Below, one piece after another: positions 49,960 to 57,967 of a DNA stretch of 63,354 bases. A program made the position numbers and the translations under genes. The notes beneath the pieces were generated by a model. The model worked only from the letters and a program-made list of their open reading frames with translations, made no database searches and was not told where the DNA came from. The stretch is from the NCBI RefSeq assembly GCF_002086485.1, contig NZ_MVHF01000046.1, positions 1-63,354 of the forward strand, written 5' to 3'. Origin of the DNA: Mycobacterium aquaticum. GTDB taxonomy: Bacteria > Actinomycetota > Actinomycetes > Mycobacteriales > Mycobacteriaceae. Numbering within the stretch: the first letter of the stretch is position 1; the number at the start of each line of letters is the position of its first letter.

Positions 49960-50682
49960 ATGATCATCGATGCAGACGATCTCGATGCCACGTCGAGCTA
50001 CAAGCTTCTCATCGGCAGTGTGTTGCCGCGGGCCATCGCCTGGATCAGCACCGCCTCGGCGACCGGGGTCGGCAACATCGCGCCGGTGTCCTTCTTCACC
50101 GTGGTCGGCCGCATTCCGCCCATCCTGTCGGTCTCTCTGCAGCCGCGCTCCGACGGTGTCACCCTCAAGGACACCTTCGTCAACATCCGCGACACCGGGG
50201 AGTTCGTGGTCAACATCGCCTCGATCGATCAGGCCGACGCCGTGCACCGGTCGGCGTTCGAATTCGATTCCGGCGTGGATGAATTCGAGGCCTTGGGGCT
50301 GACCAAGGCCCCGTCGGAAGCCATTGCGGCGCCGCGGATCGCCGAGGCTCCGATCTCGTTCGAATGTGTCGTGGACCGCATCATCCCAATGCCGCCGCTG
50401 CCGGACCATGTGGTGTGGGGCCGGGTCAAGCGCATCCACGTACGCGACGACCTGTACCTGTCCCGGGGCCGCATCGACGTCGGTGCGCTCAACGCCTTCG
50501 GGCGCCTGGCCGCCGAATACACGATGGTCAACAACATCTTCACCACGCCGCTGCCAGACGGCCTTGCCGCACAGCTGGCCTCCCAGCGCGCGGAACGCCT
50601 GGACGGCAAGGCCTCTGACTATTCACCCATCGACACCGCCGCATGGTCACCGTCCGGCGCTACCAAGGAGACGGCGAAGTGA
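49960..50682 (+). CDS. Flavin reductase-like split-barrel protein
   Basis: Protein of 240 residues of the flavin reductase domain family. PRAIAWISTASATGVGNIAP (about residues 24-43) and VSFFTVVGRIPPILSVSLQP are the FMN-binding strands; DTGEFVVNIAS and HRSAFEFDSGVDEFEALGL follow. The usual size is 160-240. It starts 1 base after the MBL stop (TGA-A-ATG) and overlaps the next gene as GTGA. It may reduce flavin for an oxygenase or bind FMN itself. No dedicated monooxygenase is in this operon, which is odd. Confidence 0.85.
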   Translation: MIIDADDLDATSSYKLLIGSVLPRAIAWISTASATGVGNIAPVSFFTVVGRIPPILSVSLQPRSDGVTLKDTFVNIRDTGEFVVNIASIDQADAVHRSAFEFDSGVDEFEALGLTKAPSEAIAAPRIAEAPISFECVVDRIIPMPPLPDHVVWGRVKRIHVRDDLYLSRGRIDVGALNAFGRLAAEYTMVNNIFTTPLPDGLAAQLASQRAERLDGKASDYSPIDTAAWSPSGATKETAK

Positions 50683-51809
50683 GCACGCTGTTACTCATTC
50701 ACGGCTTCCTCGACGACGTCGAGGTCTGGGACGACGTCGTGTCCGCACTGTCCGACGACGTGCATGTCATCCGCTATCAGCTGCCGGGCTTCGGGACGAG
50801 AACCGGCGACACCACACCCGAGCCGACCCTGGAAGCGCTTGCGGACGAGGCCGGGTGCCTCCTCGACGGCGTCGCAGGCGACACCATCGTGGTCGGGCAG
50901 AGCCTCGGGTCACAGATCGCCGAACTGGTCGCCGCCGGTCACGCCGGGAAAGTCACCGGCCTGGTGCTGGTCACCCCGGTTCCGCTGGGCGGCACCCGGC
51001 TTCCCGCAGAGGCCCTTGCCCCGTTCCGTGCGTTGGGTGGCGATCCCGCCGCGCAGCATGCCGCCCGGGCCGCCCTGTCGCCGGCCTTGACCGACAAGCA
51101 GCTTGACCGGCTGACCCGCGCCGGTGAATCGGCGCGCCCGGATGTGGTGAGCCGCTACGTCGACGTCTGGAACGACGGAGTCCCGGACGCTCCGCCGGTC
51201 AGCTCATTCACCGGTCCCGTGTTGATCGTCCGCGGCGGCGCCGACCCGTTCGTCACCACCGAGCTGACCGACAGGATCAAGCCACGCTTCCGGCACGCCC
51301 ACGAGGAGGTGATCGACGCCGGTGGGCATTGGGTGCATGTCGAGTTCGCCGACCAGGTCGCTTCCGCGATCGTGGCCTTCGCCGACAACATCGGCGGCGG
51401 TGCGGCGGCGGCCGGCTGGCGGCAGGCGTTCGCCGAGCAGTCGAAGGCCGGCTTCGCCGATGCCTTCGCCGACGACATCGTGCTCGATGCCACCACGCTG
51501 ATGGAACCCGTCGTCGGGCGGGAAGCGGTGTCCACCGTGCTCGCCGCCGCAAGCTCCATCTACGAGACCCTGGAGTTCACTGCCGAGGCCACCGACGGGT
51601 CGACCAGCTACGTCCAGTGGCGGGCGACGGCCTTCGGCGGCATGGCAATTCGGGGCATCACAATCCTGGAACGCGGCGCCGATGGCCAGATCGTCTCCGC
51701 CGCGATTCACCACCGACCGCTGGGCGCGGTGCTGCGGTTCGCCGCCGAGATCCGCGATCGGCTCGCGGAAGCCATTCCGGCCATTCACTTCATCCAGGAG
51801 ACGCGATGA
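50679..51809 (+). CDS. Alpha/beta hydrolase fused to an NTF2-like domain
   Basis: Two-domain protein of 376 residues. Residues about 1-230 are an alpha/beta hydrolase: LLLIHGFLDDVEVWDDVV (oxyanion loop), VVGQSLGSQ (nucleophile), RGGADPF (acid) and GGHWVHVEF (His). Residues about 240-370 form a SnoaL/NTF2-like cone (FAEQSKAGFADAFADDIV and PVVGREAVSTVLAAA). The fusion joins hydrolysis to a possible isomerase or binding domain. The GTG at 50679 overlaps the flavin reductase stop; AAGGAG lies 8 bases upstream. The stop overlaps the next MBL gene as ATGA. Confidence 0.83.
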   Translation: MSTLLLIHGFLDDVEVWDDVVSALSDDVHVIRYQLPGFGTRTGDTTPEPTLEALADEAGCLLDGVAGDTIVVGQSLGSQIAELVAAGHAGKVTGLVLVTPVPLGGTRLPAEALAPFRALGGDPAAQHAARAALSPALTDKQLDRLTRAGESARPDVVSRYVDVWNDGVPDAPPVSSFTGPVLIVRGGADPFVTTELTDRIKPRFRHAHEEVIDAGGHWVHVEFADQVASAIVAFADNIGGGAAAAGWRQAFAEQSKAGFADAFADDIVLDATTLMEPVVGREAVSTVLAAASSIYETLEFTAEATDGSTSYVQWRATAFGGMAIRGITILERGADGQIVSAAIHHRPLGAVLRFAAEIRDRLAEAIPAIHFIQETR

Positions 51810-52666
51810 GCGCATTGTCACACCAGGTATTCGTCACCGGGCAACTCCCGCAGTCGGGCCGCGGCCCGCTACCCGACGGCAGCCGGCGGATGTGGTCGCC
51901 GATCACCTCGACACTGGTCACGGGTTGCCGCGACGCGGTGCTGGTGGACCCGCCGCTGACCACCGCGCAGGCCGTCGATGTGGGCGACTGGGTCGCGGAA
52001 TCTGGCCGGCGACTGACCGCGATCTACATCACCCACGGCCACGGTGACCACTGGTTCGGGGCGATCCCGCTGCTGCAACGGTTCCCGGATGCGGTGGTCC
52101 ACGCCACCGCGGGCACGGTGGGCCACATGGCGGCACAGAACTCACCGGAGTTTCGGGCTTCTTTCTGGGACAAGGTGTTTCCCGGTGAACTGCCGACCGG
52201 TGAGGTCCCGGTCAGCGTGGTCGACGAGGACGGCTTCGAACTCGAGGGTGAGCGATTACTGCCGGTCGAGGTGGGCCACACCGACACCGACGCCACCACC
52301 ATGCTGTCCGTGCCCAGCACCGGGCTGCTCGTGGCGGGCGATGTCGTCTACAACGGCGTGCATCTGTATCTCACCGAATCCGGTGGCGTGGCAGGTCTCG
52401 ACGAGTGGCTTGCCGCCGTCGACGTCGCCGAAGGTCTAGGGCCGACCGCCGTGATCGCCGGCCACAAGAATCCCGACGCACCCGACGATCCCTCACAGCT
52501 CGAGGCCACCCGGAAATACCTGACGGACGCGCGCGAGCTGCTCGAAACATCCTCTGGTGCCGAGGATTTCTACCGCGCCATGCTGGCCCTGCACCCGAAC
52601 CGGATCAATGCCGGTGCGCTGTGGGGCGCGGCGATCACCCTGTTCCCTTCCGATGGACGAGGTTGA
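51806..52666 (+). CDS. Metallo-beta-lactamase-fold hydrolase, copy 2
   Basis: MBL-fold protein of 286 residues and a clear paralogue of the 49107-49958 protein. Both share DAVLVDPP, THGHGDHWFG, LLQRFPDAV, VEVGHTDTD, AGDVVYNGVH or AGDVAYNGVH, and AGHKN. All metal ligands are present. The copies differ in the loop after the metal motif, so they may take different substrates or act on sequential intermediates. It overlaps the upstream fusion gene as ATGA and is followed after 1 base by an unrecognised gene. Confidence 0.87.
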   Translation: MSALSHQVFVTGQLPQSGRGPLPDGSRRMWSPITSTLVTGCRDAVLVDPPLTTAQAVDVGDWVAESGRRLTAIYITHGHGDHWFGAIPLLQRFPDAVVHATAGTVGHMAAQNSPEFRASFWDKVFPGELPTGEVPVSVVDEDGFELEGERLLPVEVGHTDTDATTMLSVPSTGLLVAGDVVYNGVHLYLTESGGVAGLDEWLAAVDVAEGLGPTAVIAGHKNPDAPDDPSQLEATRKYLTDARELLETSSGAEDFYRAMLALHPNRINAGALWGAAITLFPSDGRG

Positions 52667-52667
52667 G

Positions 52668-53387
52668 ATGACCGACTTGCTGGCGGACGTTCTGCAAGCC
52701 CACGGCGGTCTGCCGCAGTGGAACAGGTTTTCCCGGGTTGAGGCGACGATCCTGACCGGCGGCAAGCTCTGGGCCCTCAAGGGTCAGCCGCAGGACGCCA
52801 CACCCCGCCGGATGACAGTGACCCTCCAACGGCAATGGGCCTCGGTACAACCATTCGGTGCCCCCGACCAGTTGACCGACTTCACGCCCGCTCGGGTCGC
52901 CATCGAGAAACTCGACGGTCGCGTCGTCGCCGAGTTACCCAGCCCGCGTGACTCGTTCGCCGGCCACCAACTCGAATCCCCGTGGAATCCGTTGCAACGT
53001 GCGTACTTCAACGGCTATGCGCTGTGGAACTATCTGACCGCGCCGTTTCTGATGTCGTTGCCGGGCTTCTCCGTCCGCGAGATCGACCCGGTCACCGACC
53101 GGGGCGAGACGTGGCTGGGCCTGCAGGTGCGCTATCCGTCGAACGTCGCCAGTCATAGTCGGACAGAGGAGTTCTACTTCGACGCCGACCACCTGATCCG
53201 GCGTCACGACTACCGGGTGGATGTGGCCGGCGGGTTCGCCACCAAGCACTACACCGACGACGTCGTCGAATTCGACGGCATCAAGGTGCCGACGAAACGC
53301 CGTGCGTACCGCTGCGATGCAAACGGCGAGATCATGCCCGGCGAGCTCATGGTCGCCATAGATCTCAGCGACATCCGGTTCAGCTGA
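52668..53387 (+). CDS. Unrecognised protein of the MBL/hydrolase operon
   Basis: Protein of 239 residues. It starts MTDLLADVLQAHGGLPQWNR, followed by alternating strands such as VEATILTGGKLWALKG and RMTVTLQRQWASVQPFG. Then comes a hydrophobic loop (YALWNYLTAPFLMSLPG) and late strands (ETWLGLQVRYP, TEEFYFDADHLIRRHDYRVD). There is no signal peptide. The pattern is a mostly beta, possibly lipocalin-like barrel. I do not recognise the family. The ATG at 52668 lies 1 base after the MBL stop; an in-frame ATG at 52653 would overlap it. Probably the last gene of the operon. Confidence 0.7.
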   Translation: MTDLLADVLQAHGGLPQWNRFSRVEATILTGGKLWALKGQPQDATPRRMTVTLQRQWASVQPFGAPDQLTDFTPARVAIEKLDGRVVAELPSPRDSFAGHQLESPWNPLQRAYFNGYALWNYLTAPFLMSLPGFSVREIDPVTDRGETWLGLQVRYPSNVASHSRTEEFYFDADHLIRRHDYRVDVAGGFATKHYTDDVVEFDGIKVPTKRRAYRCDANGEIMPGELMVAIDLSDIRFS

Positions 53388-53390
53388 TCG

Positions 53391-54629
53391 TCAGCGTGCG
53401 GCGGGGTTCTCCAAGACGACGGCCACCCCCTGCCCGGACCCGACACATACCCCGATCACGCCGTACCGGGCGCCGCGCTCCCGCAGTTCGGTTGCCAACG
53501 TCAGCACATAGCGCGCCCCGGTGGCGCCGAACGGATGCCCAATCGCCACGGCGCCCCCGTTCGGCGTGAGCTTCTCGTCGGGAACGACGAAGCCGTCCAA
53601 CTGGTTCGGAAGCTCACGCAGTACGCCGAGGGCCTGCGCGCTGAACGCCTCGTGCACCTCCCACACGTCGATCTGCTCGGGGGTCAAGCCGGCTCGGCGG
53701 ATGGCAGTCGGCATCGCCCACGCCGGAGCGAGACCCATGACCAACGGATCGATGCCGTACACCGCCGAGGACACCACACGGGCCAGCGGCTCGATGCCCA
53801 GCTCGGCCGCCCGGTCCCCCGACGCCAACACGAGTGCACTGGCTCCGTCGGTCAGCGGTGTCGAGTTCGCGGCGGTCATCTGCGTGGTGCCCGGCTGCGG
53901 CTTGAGCTTCGCCAATTGCTCGGCGGTGGTGTCGTCGCGGATGAACTCGTCGTGTTCGAAGGTGCGGGCCTGCGTCGTCTTGGTCGCCGAGATCTCGACC
54001 GGCATGATCTCCTTGGCCAGCCGGCCAGAGTCACGGGCGGCCTTGGCATTTCGCTGAGTACGCAGCGCAAAGGCGTCGATCTCCTCGCGGGTGAGCCCAT
54101 AGCGGTCGGCCACGTTCTGCGCAGTTTCGATCATGCCGATGTAGGCGTTGCGGGCCAGCAGCGCCGGGTTGGGCGGTCCACCGGCACCTGCCCACATGGT
54201 GTCGAGCAGAAAGACCGGCCCACGCGGGGCGAACGGCGCATCGCCCTTCATGTACGCCCAACCCGACCGCGACATCGATTCGACGCCGCAGGCCATCCCG
54301 ACACCGAGGTCCCCGGCCCGGATCGCGTGCGCGACACTGATCGTCGCGCTGAGCGACGACGCGCAGAACCGGTTGATCGTCATCCCGGGCACGCTGTCGG
54401 GAAATCCCGCGGCCAGCGCGGCCCACCGCGCCAGGTCTCCCATGCCTTCATGTGCCGGGTTGACGCACCCGGCTACGACGTCCTCGATCTGATCGAGCTC
54501 GACCCCGACCCGTGCGCACGCGCCCTTCATGGTCATTCCGAGCAGGTCGTCGACACGGATGTGCGACAACGAACTGCCGTAGCGGGCGAACGGAGTGCGG
54601 ACACCGCCGAGCACATACGCATCTGTCAT
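53391..54629 (-). CDS. Thiolase-family acetyl-CoA acetyltransferase
   Basis: Thiolase of 412 residues. The nucleophile is Cys89 in NRFCASSLSA, the His lies in AIGHPFGATGAR (about 355-366), and the second Cys in VCVGSGQGVAVV (about 393-404). It is full length and belongs to the degradative or biosynthetic thiolase I/II family. The ATG start lies opposite the muconolactone isomerase-like operon, sharing a promoter region rich in inverted repeats. It ends 3 bases from the stop of the unrecognised gene. It probably cleaves a beta-ketoacyl-CoA formed in this island. Confidence 0.9.
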   Translation of the reverse strand: MTDAYVLGGVRTPFARYGSSLSHIRVDDLLGMTMKGACARVGVELDQIEDVVAGCVNPAHEGMGDLARWAALAAGFPDSVPGMTINRFCASSLSATISVAHAIRAGDLGVGMACGVESMSRSGWAYMKGDAPFAPRGPVFLLDTMWAGAGGPPNPALLARNAYIGMIETAQNVADRYGLTREEIDAFALRTQRNAKAARDSGRLAKEIMPVEISATKTTQARTFEHDEFIRDDTTAEQLAKLKPQPGTTQMTAANSTPLTDGASALVLASGDRAAELGIEPLARVVSSAVYGIDPLVMGLAPAWAMPTAIRRAGLTPEQIDVWEVHEAFSAQALGVLRELPNQLDGFVVPDEKLTPNGGAVAIGHPFGATGARYVLTLATELRERGARYGVIGVCVGSGQGVAVVLENPAAR

Positions 54630-54637
54630 TACCGGCT

Positions 54638-54656
54638 CCCTCGGTCGACGCGAGGG
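54638..54656. promoter_or_regulatory. Inverted repeat overlapping the thiolase ribosome site
   Basis: CCCTCG (54638-54643) and CGAGGG (54651-54656) are exact reverse complements with a 7-base spacer. On the minus strand the downstream arm CGAGGG is part of the GAGGGAG ribosome site before the thiolase ATG at 54629. If transcribed, the hairpin would mask the site. Confidence 0.4.
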
Positions 54657-54661
54657 TATCG

Positions 54662-54685
54662 CGCCTGTCCCGGTGCCGACAGGCG
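54662..54685. promoter_or_regulatory. Perfect 8-bp inverted repeat in the thiolase/isomerase divergent promoter
   Basis: CGCCTGTC (54662-54669) and GACAGGCG (54678-54685) are exact reverse complements with an 8-base spacer, in the 176-bp gap between the thiolase (start 54629) and the isomerase operon (start 54806). It is a likely site for a dimeric regulator controlling both directions. Confidence 0.5.
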
Positions 54686-54805
54686 TTCAAACCAGCGGTA
54701 GGAGGAAGTGCCTCTCAGCAACGAAAAATCCGGTCATAGTCGGCTCGAGCATCTGCGCGCCACGATTGTTGAACAGGTCGTACTGATCGTCCGAAAGGCT
54801 CCGCC

Positions 54806-55417
54806 ATGGAATTTCTGGTAGACATGACGACTCACGTCCCGGCCGGGACCACCCCGCAGCATGTCGACGACGTCCGTGCCCGCGAGGCGGCGCGCGCTCG
54901 TGAGCTGGTGGCCGAGGGACATCTGCTGCGGCTGTGGCGCCCGCCGCTGGCGCCCGGCGAATGGCGCACCTTCGGGTTGTTCGCCGCCGACGACGCCGAC
55001 CAACTCGAGCAGAAACTCGCGTCGATGCCGTTGCGCATCTGGCGCACCGACGTCGTGACGCCGCTGCCTGCCCATCCCAACGATCCAGGCGGCGGATCGG
55101 CATCGCCGGAGCTCACGGAATTCCTGACGACGCTGACCATCGCTGTACCGCCGGGCATCAGCGCCGACGAGGTCGTCGACCGCACCGCAGGCGAAGCGGT
55201 CCGCGCAGCTGAACTCGCCCGTCAGGGCCGCCTGGTGCGGCTGTGGCGGCTGACGGCCGAACCCGGGCAGCGGCGCACGCTGGGCTTATGGGCCGGAGCC
55301 GACGAGGCCGAGCTGACCTCGACTCTGCAATCACTGCCGCTGTACGCGTGGATGTCTGCCGAAATCACACCGCTGTCGGTGCACCCGAGCGATCCGGCAC
55401 GCAGGGCCGCCGCATGA
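54806..55417 (+). CDS. Tandem muconolactone delta-isomerase-like protein
   Basis: Protein of 203 residues made of two similar ferredoxin-like units (residues about 1-92 and 105-197). Each has a strand such as MEFLVDMTTHVPAG or LTIAVPPGIS, a helix with REAARARELVAEGHLLRLWR or GEAVRAAELARQGRLVRLWR, and a final strand plus DxTPLxxHPxDP-like end. Each unit resembles muconolactone isomerase (CatC, about 92-96 residues), which normally assembles as a decamer of single domains. The fusion is unusual. First gene of an operon; it overlaps the MmgE/PrpD gene as ATGA. Confidence 0.8.
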   Translation: MEFLVDMTTHVPAGTTPQHVDDVRAREAARARELVAEGHLLRLWRPPLAPGEWRTFGLFAADDADQLEQKLASMPLRIWRTDVVTPLPAHPNDPGGGSASPELTEFLTTLTIAVPPGISADEVVDRTAGEAVRAAELARQGRLVRLWRLTAEPGQRRTLGLWAGADEAELTSTLQSLPLYAWMSAEITPLSVHPSDPARRAAA

Positions 55418-56790
55418 CCGCGCTCCTCGTCGAAGAGCTGGCCGAGTTCGTGCTGGCCGCTCGCTTCTCCGATATCACGGACACAAAGTTGTTGCGCCGC
55501 AACGTTCTCGATAGCATCGCCTGCGCCGTAGCCGCGCTCGACGGCGACACGGTCCGGTCGATCAGGGCCCAAGTGGCAGCGGTCGGCGGCGCGGCTCAAG
55601 CCTCGTTGATCGGCGGCGGCACCACCAGTGTCGACCAGGCAGCCCTGTTCAACTCGGTGGCGGTCCGCTACGTCGACCTCCTGGACACCTACCTGACGCC
55701 CGGCGGCCTGTGTCACCCTGCGGACAACTTCGGGGCCGTCCTCGCGGTTGCCGAGAGCGTCGGAGCAGGCGGAGAGGACTTCATACTGGCACTGGCGGTG
55801 GCCTACGAAGTACAGAGCCGTTTTTCGGCCTCGGTTCCGGTGATGGCCCGCGGCTTGAATCATGCTTTGCAACTGGCCATTTCCGTCGCCGCCGGCAGCG
55901 CCAAACTGCTGGGCCTGACCAAGGGCCAGACTGCCGATGCCATGGCTGCCGCCGCGGCCGACAACGTGTCGCTGGCCGCTGTGCACTCCGAACCGGTGTC
56001 GAATTGGAAGGGCATCTCGCCCGGCATCACTGCGCAGCGCGCGGTGTACGTCACCCAGCTGGCGCAGCGCGGTATCACCGGACCGCGGGGAATCTTCGAG
56101 GGCCCCAACGGGCTTCACCAACTTTTCGGCCAACGGATCGACCTGCGACTCGATGACCGCAGCCTCGGCGTGGTCGAGCAGACCTACCTGAAGAAGTACT
56201 GCTCACTGATCCACGGACAGGCGCCGATCGAAACCGTGTTGACCCTGGCCGCCGAATACGGCATCGACCACAGCGAGGTCGCAGCCCTCGATGTGGCGGT
56301 GTTCCAGACGGCCTACGACATCGCCGGTGGCGGCGCCTTCGGCGCCAAGGGAGCACCCGAGACCAAGGAGCAGGCCGACTACAACTTGAAGTATCTGCTG
56401 GCCGCCGCCCTGATCGACGGCGAGGTCGGACCGGCCCAACTGCAGACCGAACGCATCCGTCGACCCGATGTCCGAGAGTTGCTGCAGCGCATCACCGTTC
56501 ATCCTGACGACGAGTTGACGTCGCGGTACCCGCACGCCACGCCGGTGCGGATCACTGCCACACTGCGCGACGGCCGGCGCGTCACGCGCGCCCAGGACGA
56601 CTTCGAGGGAGCGCCCAGCCGGCCGTTCAGCTGGGACCGCACCGTCGAGAAGTTGCACTGGCTGGCCGCCGGCCACGCCGACGCGGCGCTGTGCGACTCG
56701 ATTGTCGACACCGTCGACCGGCTCGATACGGTCGACGTGCCGGAACTGACCGCACTACTGTCCACAGTGGATTCCAGGAGGCCATCATGA
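55414..56790 (+). CDS. MmgE/PrpD-family protein
   Basis: Protein of 458 residues of the family that includes 2-methylcitrate dehydratase (PrpD) and cis-aconitate decarboxylase. The all-helical domain begins LLRRNVLDSIACAVAALDGD. HPADNFGAVLAVAESVGAGG is the usual active-site His/Asp region (about residues 98-117). The lid region includes KKYCSLIHGQAPIE (about 261-274). It may dehydrate or decarboxylate a hydroxy-acid in this island. It is coupled on both sides by ATGA overlaps, to the isomerase and to the nitronate-monooxygenase-like gene. Confidence 0.87.
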   Translation: MTALLVEELAEFVLAARFSDITDTKLLRRNVLDSIACAVAALDGDTVRSIRAQVAAVGGAAQASLIGGGTTSVDQAALFNSVAVRYVDLLDTYLTPGGLCHPADNFGAVLAVAESVGAGGEDFILALAVAYEVQSRFSASVPVMARGLNHALQLAISVAAGSAKLLGLTKGQTADAMAAAAADNVSLAAVHSEPVSNWKGISPGITAQRAVYVTQLAQRGITGPRGIFEGPNGLHQLFGQRIDLRLDDRSLGVVEQTYLKKYCSLIHGQAPIETVLTLAAEYGIDHSEVAALDVAVFQTAYDIAGGGAFGAKGAPETKEQADYNLKYLLAAALIDGEVGPAQLQTERIRRPDVRELLQRITVHPDDELTSRYPHATPVRITATLRDGRRVTRAQDDFEGAPSRPFSWDRTVEKLHWLAAGHADAALCDSIVDTVDRLDTVDVPELTALLSTVDSRRPS

Positions 56791-57809
56791 GCTCACCGAT
56801 AGCTGATCTCGGTCTGAGCATTCCTGTCATCGCCGCACCCATGGCGGGCGGTCCCACCACAGCGGCCATGGTGATCGCCGCGCACAGCGCAGGCAGCTTC
56901 GGTTTCCTGGCCGCCGGCTACAAGACTCCCGAGGCCGTCGAGGCTGAGCTGCGCACTGTGCGTGACGCGGGAATACCCTTCGGCGTCAACGTCTTCGCAC
57001 CCAACCCGGTTCCGATCTCACCTGAGCGCTACGCCGAGTACGCGCAGGCCATGCAGCGCGAGGCCGACCGATTCGGGCTCACCCTGCCCGACGCCCCGAA
57101 CGACAGCGACGACCACTTCGCCGCCAAGGTGGACCTGCTACGCGCCAACCCGGTCCCGCTGGTGAGCTTCACTTTCGGCATACCCCCACAAGACGTGATC
57201 CGGACCCTCCAGCGGGCAGGCAGCGCCGTGATGCAGACGGTGACGTCGCGGGCCGAAGCCGAGGCTGCCGCAGCCGCAGGCGTCGACGCCCTCGCCGTGC
57301 AGGCCAGCGTGGCGGGCGGGCACTCGGGCACTCTCACGCCGGACAATCCGCCGAAGGCCCTGCCCATCGGTGAGCTGGTGGCGGGGATCACCTCGACCGT
57401 CGGGCTGCCGGTCGTCGCCGCAGGCGGGCTCGGCACGACCGCCGATGTAGCCGGGGTGCTACAGGCAGGCGCCGAGGCGGCGGCCGTGGGCACCGTGCTG
57501 CTGCTGGCCGACGAAAGCGGAGCGTCGGCGACCCATCAAGCGGCACTTGAGGATCCCGAGCGTACCGAAACCGTTGTCACCAAGGCGTTCACCGGCCGGC
57601 CGGCCCGGGGGCTTCGCAACCGGTTCATCGACACCTACGAAGCCTCGGCCCCGCTGGGCTATCCCGCCATCCACTTCCTCACCAGCCCACTGCGCAAGGC
57701 CGCCGCGGCCGCCGGTGAACCGGAACTCGTGCACCTGTGGGCCGGCACCGGATACCGGCATGCCCGTCGCCAGCCCACCGCCCAGATACTCGCCGGCCTG
57801 GTGCCCTGA
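56787..57809 (+). CDS. Nitronate monooxygenase / NPD-family flavoprotein
   Basis: FMN-binding TIM-barrel protein of 340 residues. It starts LGLSIPVIAAPMAGGPTTAA, the family FMN loop. The signature AVQASVAGGHSGT (about residues 174-186) has the His that acts as general base in nitronate monooxygenase. VVAAGGLGTTADVAGVLQAG binds the phosphate. It may oxidise nitronates or, as other members do, act on enoyl or ketone substrates. It is third and last in the ATGA-coupled operon with the isomerase and the MmgE/PrpD protein. Confidence 0.87.
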   Translation: MSSPIADLGLSIPVIAAPMAGGPTTAAMVIAAHSAGSFGFLAAGYKTPEAVEAELRTVRDAGIPFGVNVFAPNPVPISPERYAEYAQAMQREADRFGLTLPDAPNDSDDHFAAKVDLLRANPVPLVSFTFGIPPQDVIRTLQRAGSAVMQTVTSRAEAEAAAAAGVDALAVQASVAGGHSGTLTPDNPPKALPIGELVAGITSTVGLPVVAAGGLGTTADVAGVLQAGAEAAAVGTVLLLADESGASATHQAALEDPERTETVVTKAFTGRPARGLRNRFIDTYEASAPLGYPAIHFLTSPLRKAAAAAGEPELVHLWAGTGYRHARRQPTAQILAGLVP

Positions 57810-57847
57810 CCGAGGGCAGACGAGCCAGGCCGCAACAGGCCGCCGCT

Positions 57848-57911
57848 GTCGCGAGTGTGCGTCCCCTGCGAAAAATTGGCCCAGAAATCGCAGACGATTC
57901 ACATTGGCGAC
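57848..57911. terminator. Degenerate palindromic element between operon and alcohol dehydrogenase
   Basis: The outer arms GTCGC and GCGAC, an inner GTGTG/CACAT region with GTC/GAC, and TGCGA/TCGCA form an imperfect long inverted repeat. It resembles the GAGTGTGCGTC-type palindromes seen in mycobacterial gaps. It separates the three-gene operon from the alcohol dehydrogenase and may end the upstream transcript. Confidence 0.4.
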
Positions 57912-57967
57912 GGCCTCCCTGCCAGAGTGGACTCATTCCTTGGTCCGCCCACGACAGGAGACCCACC

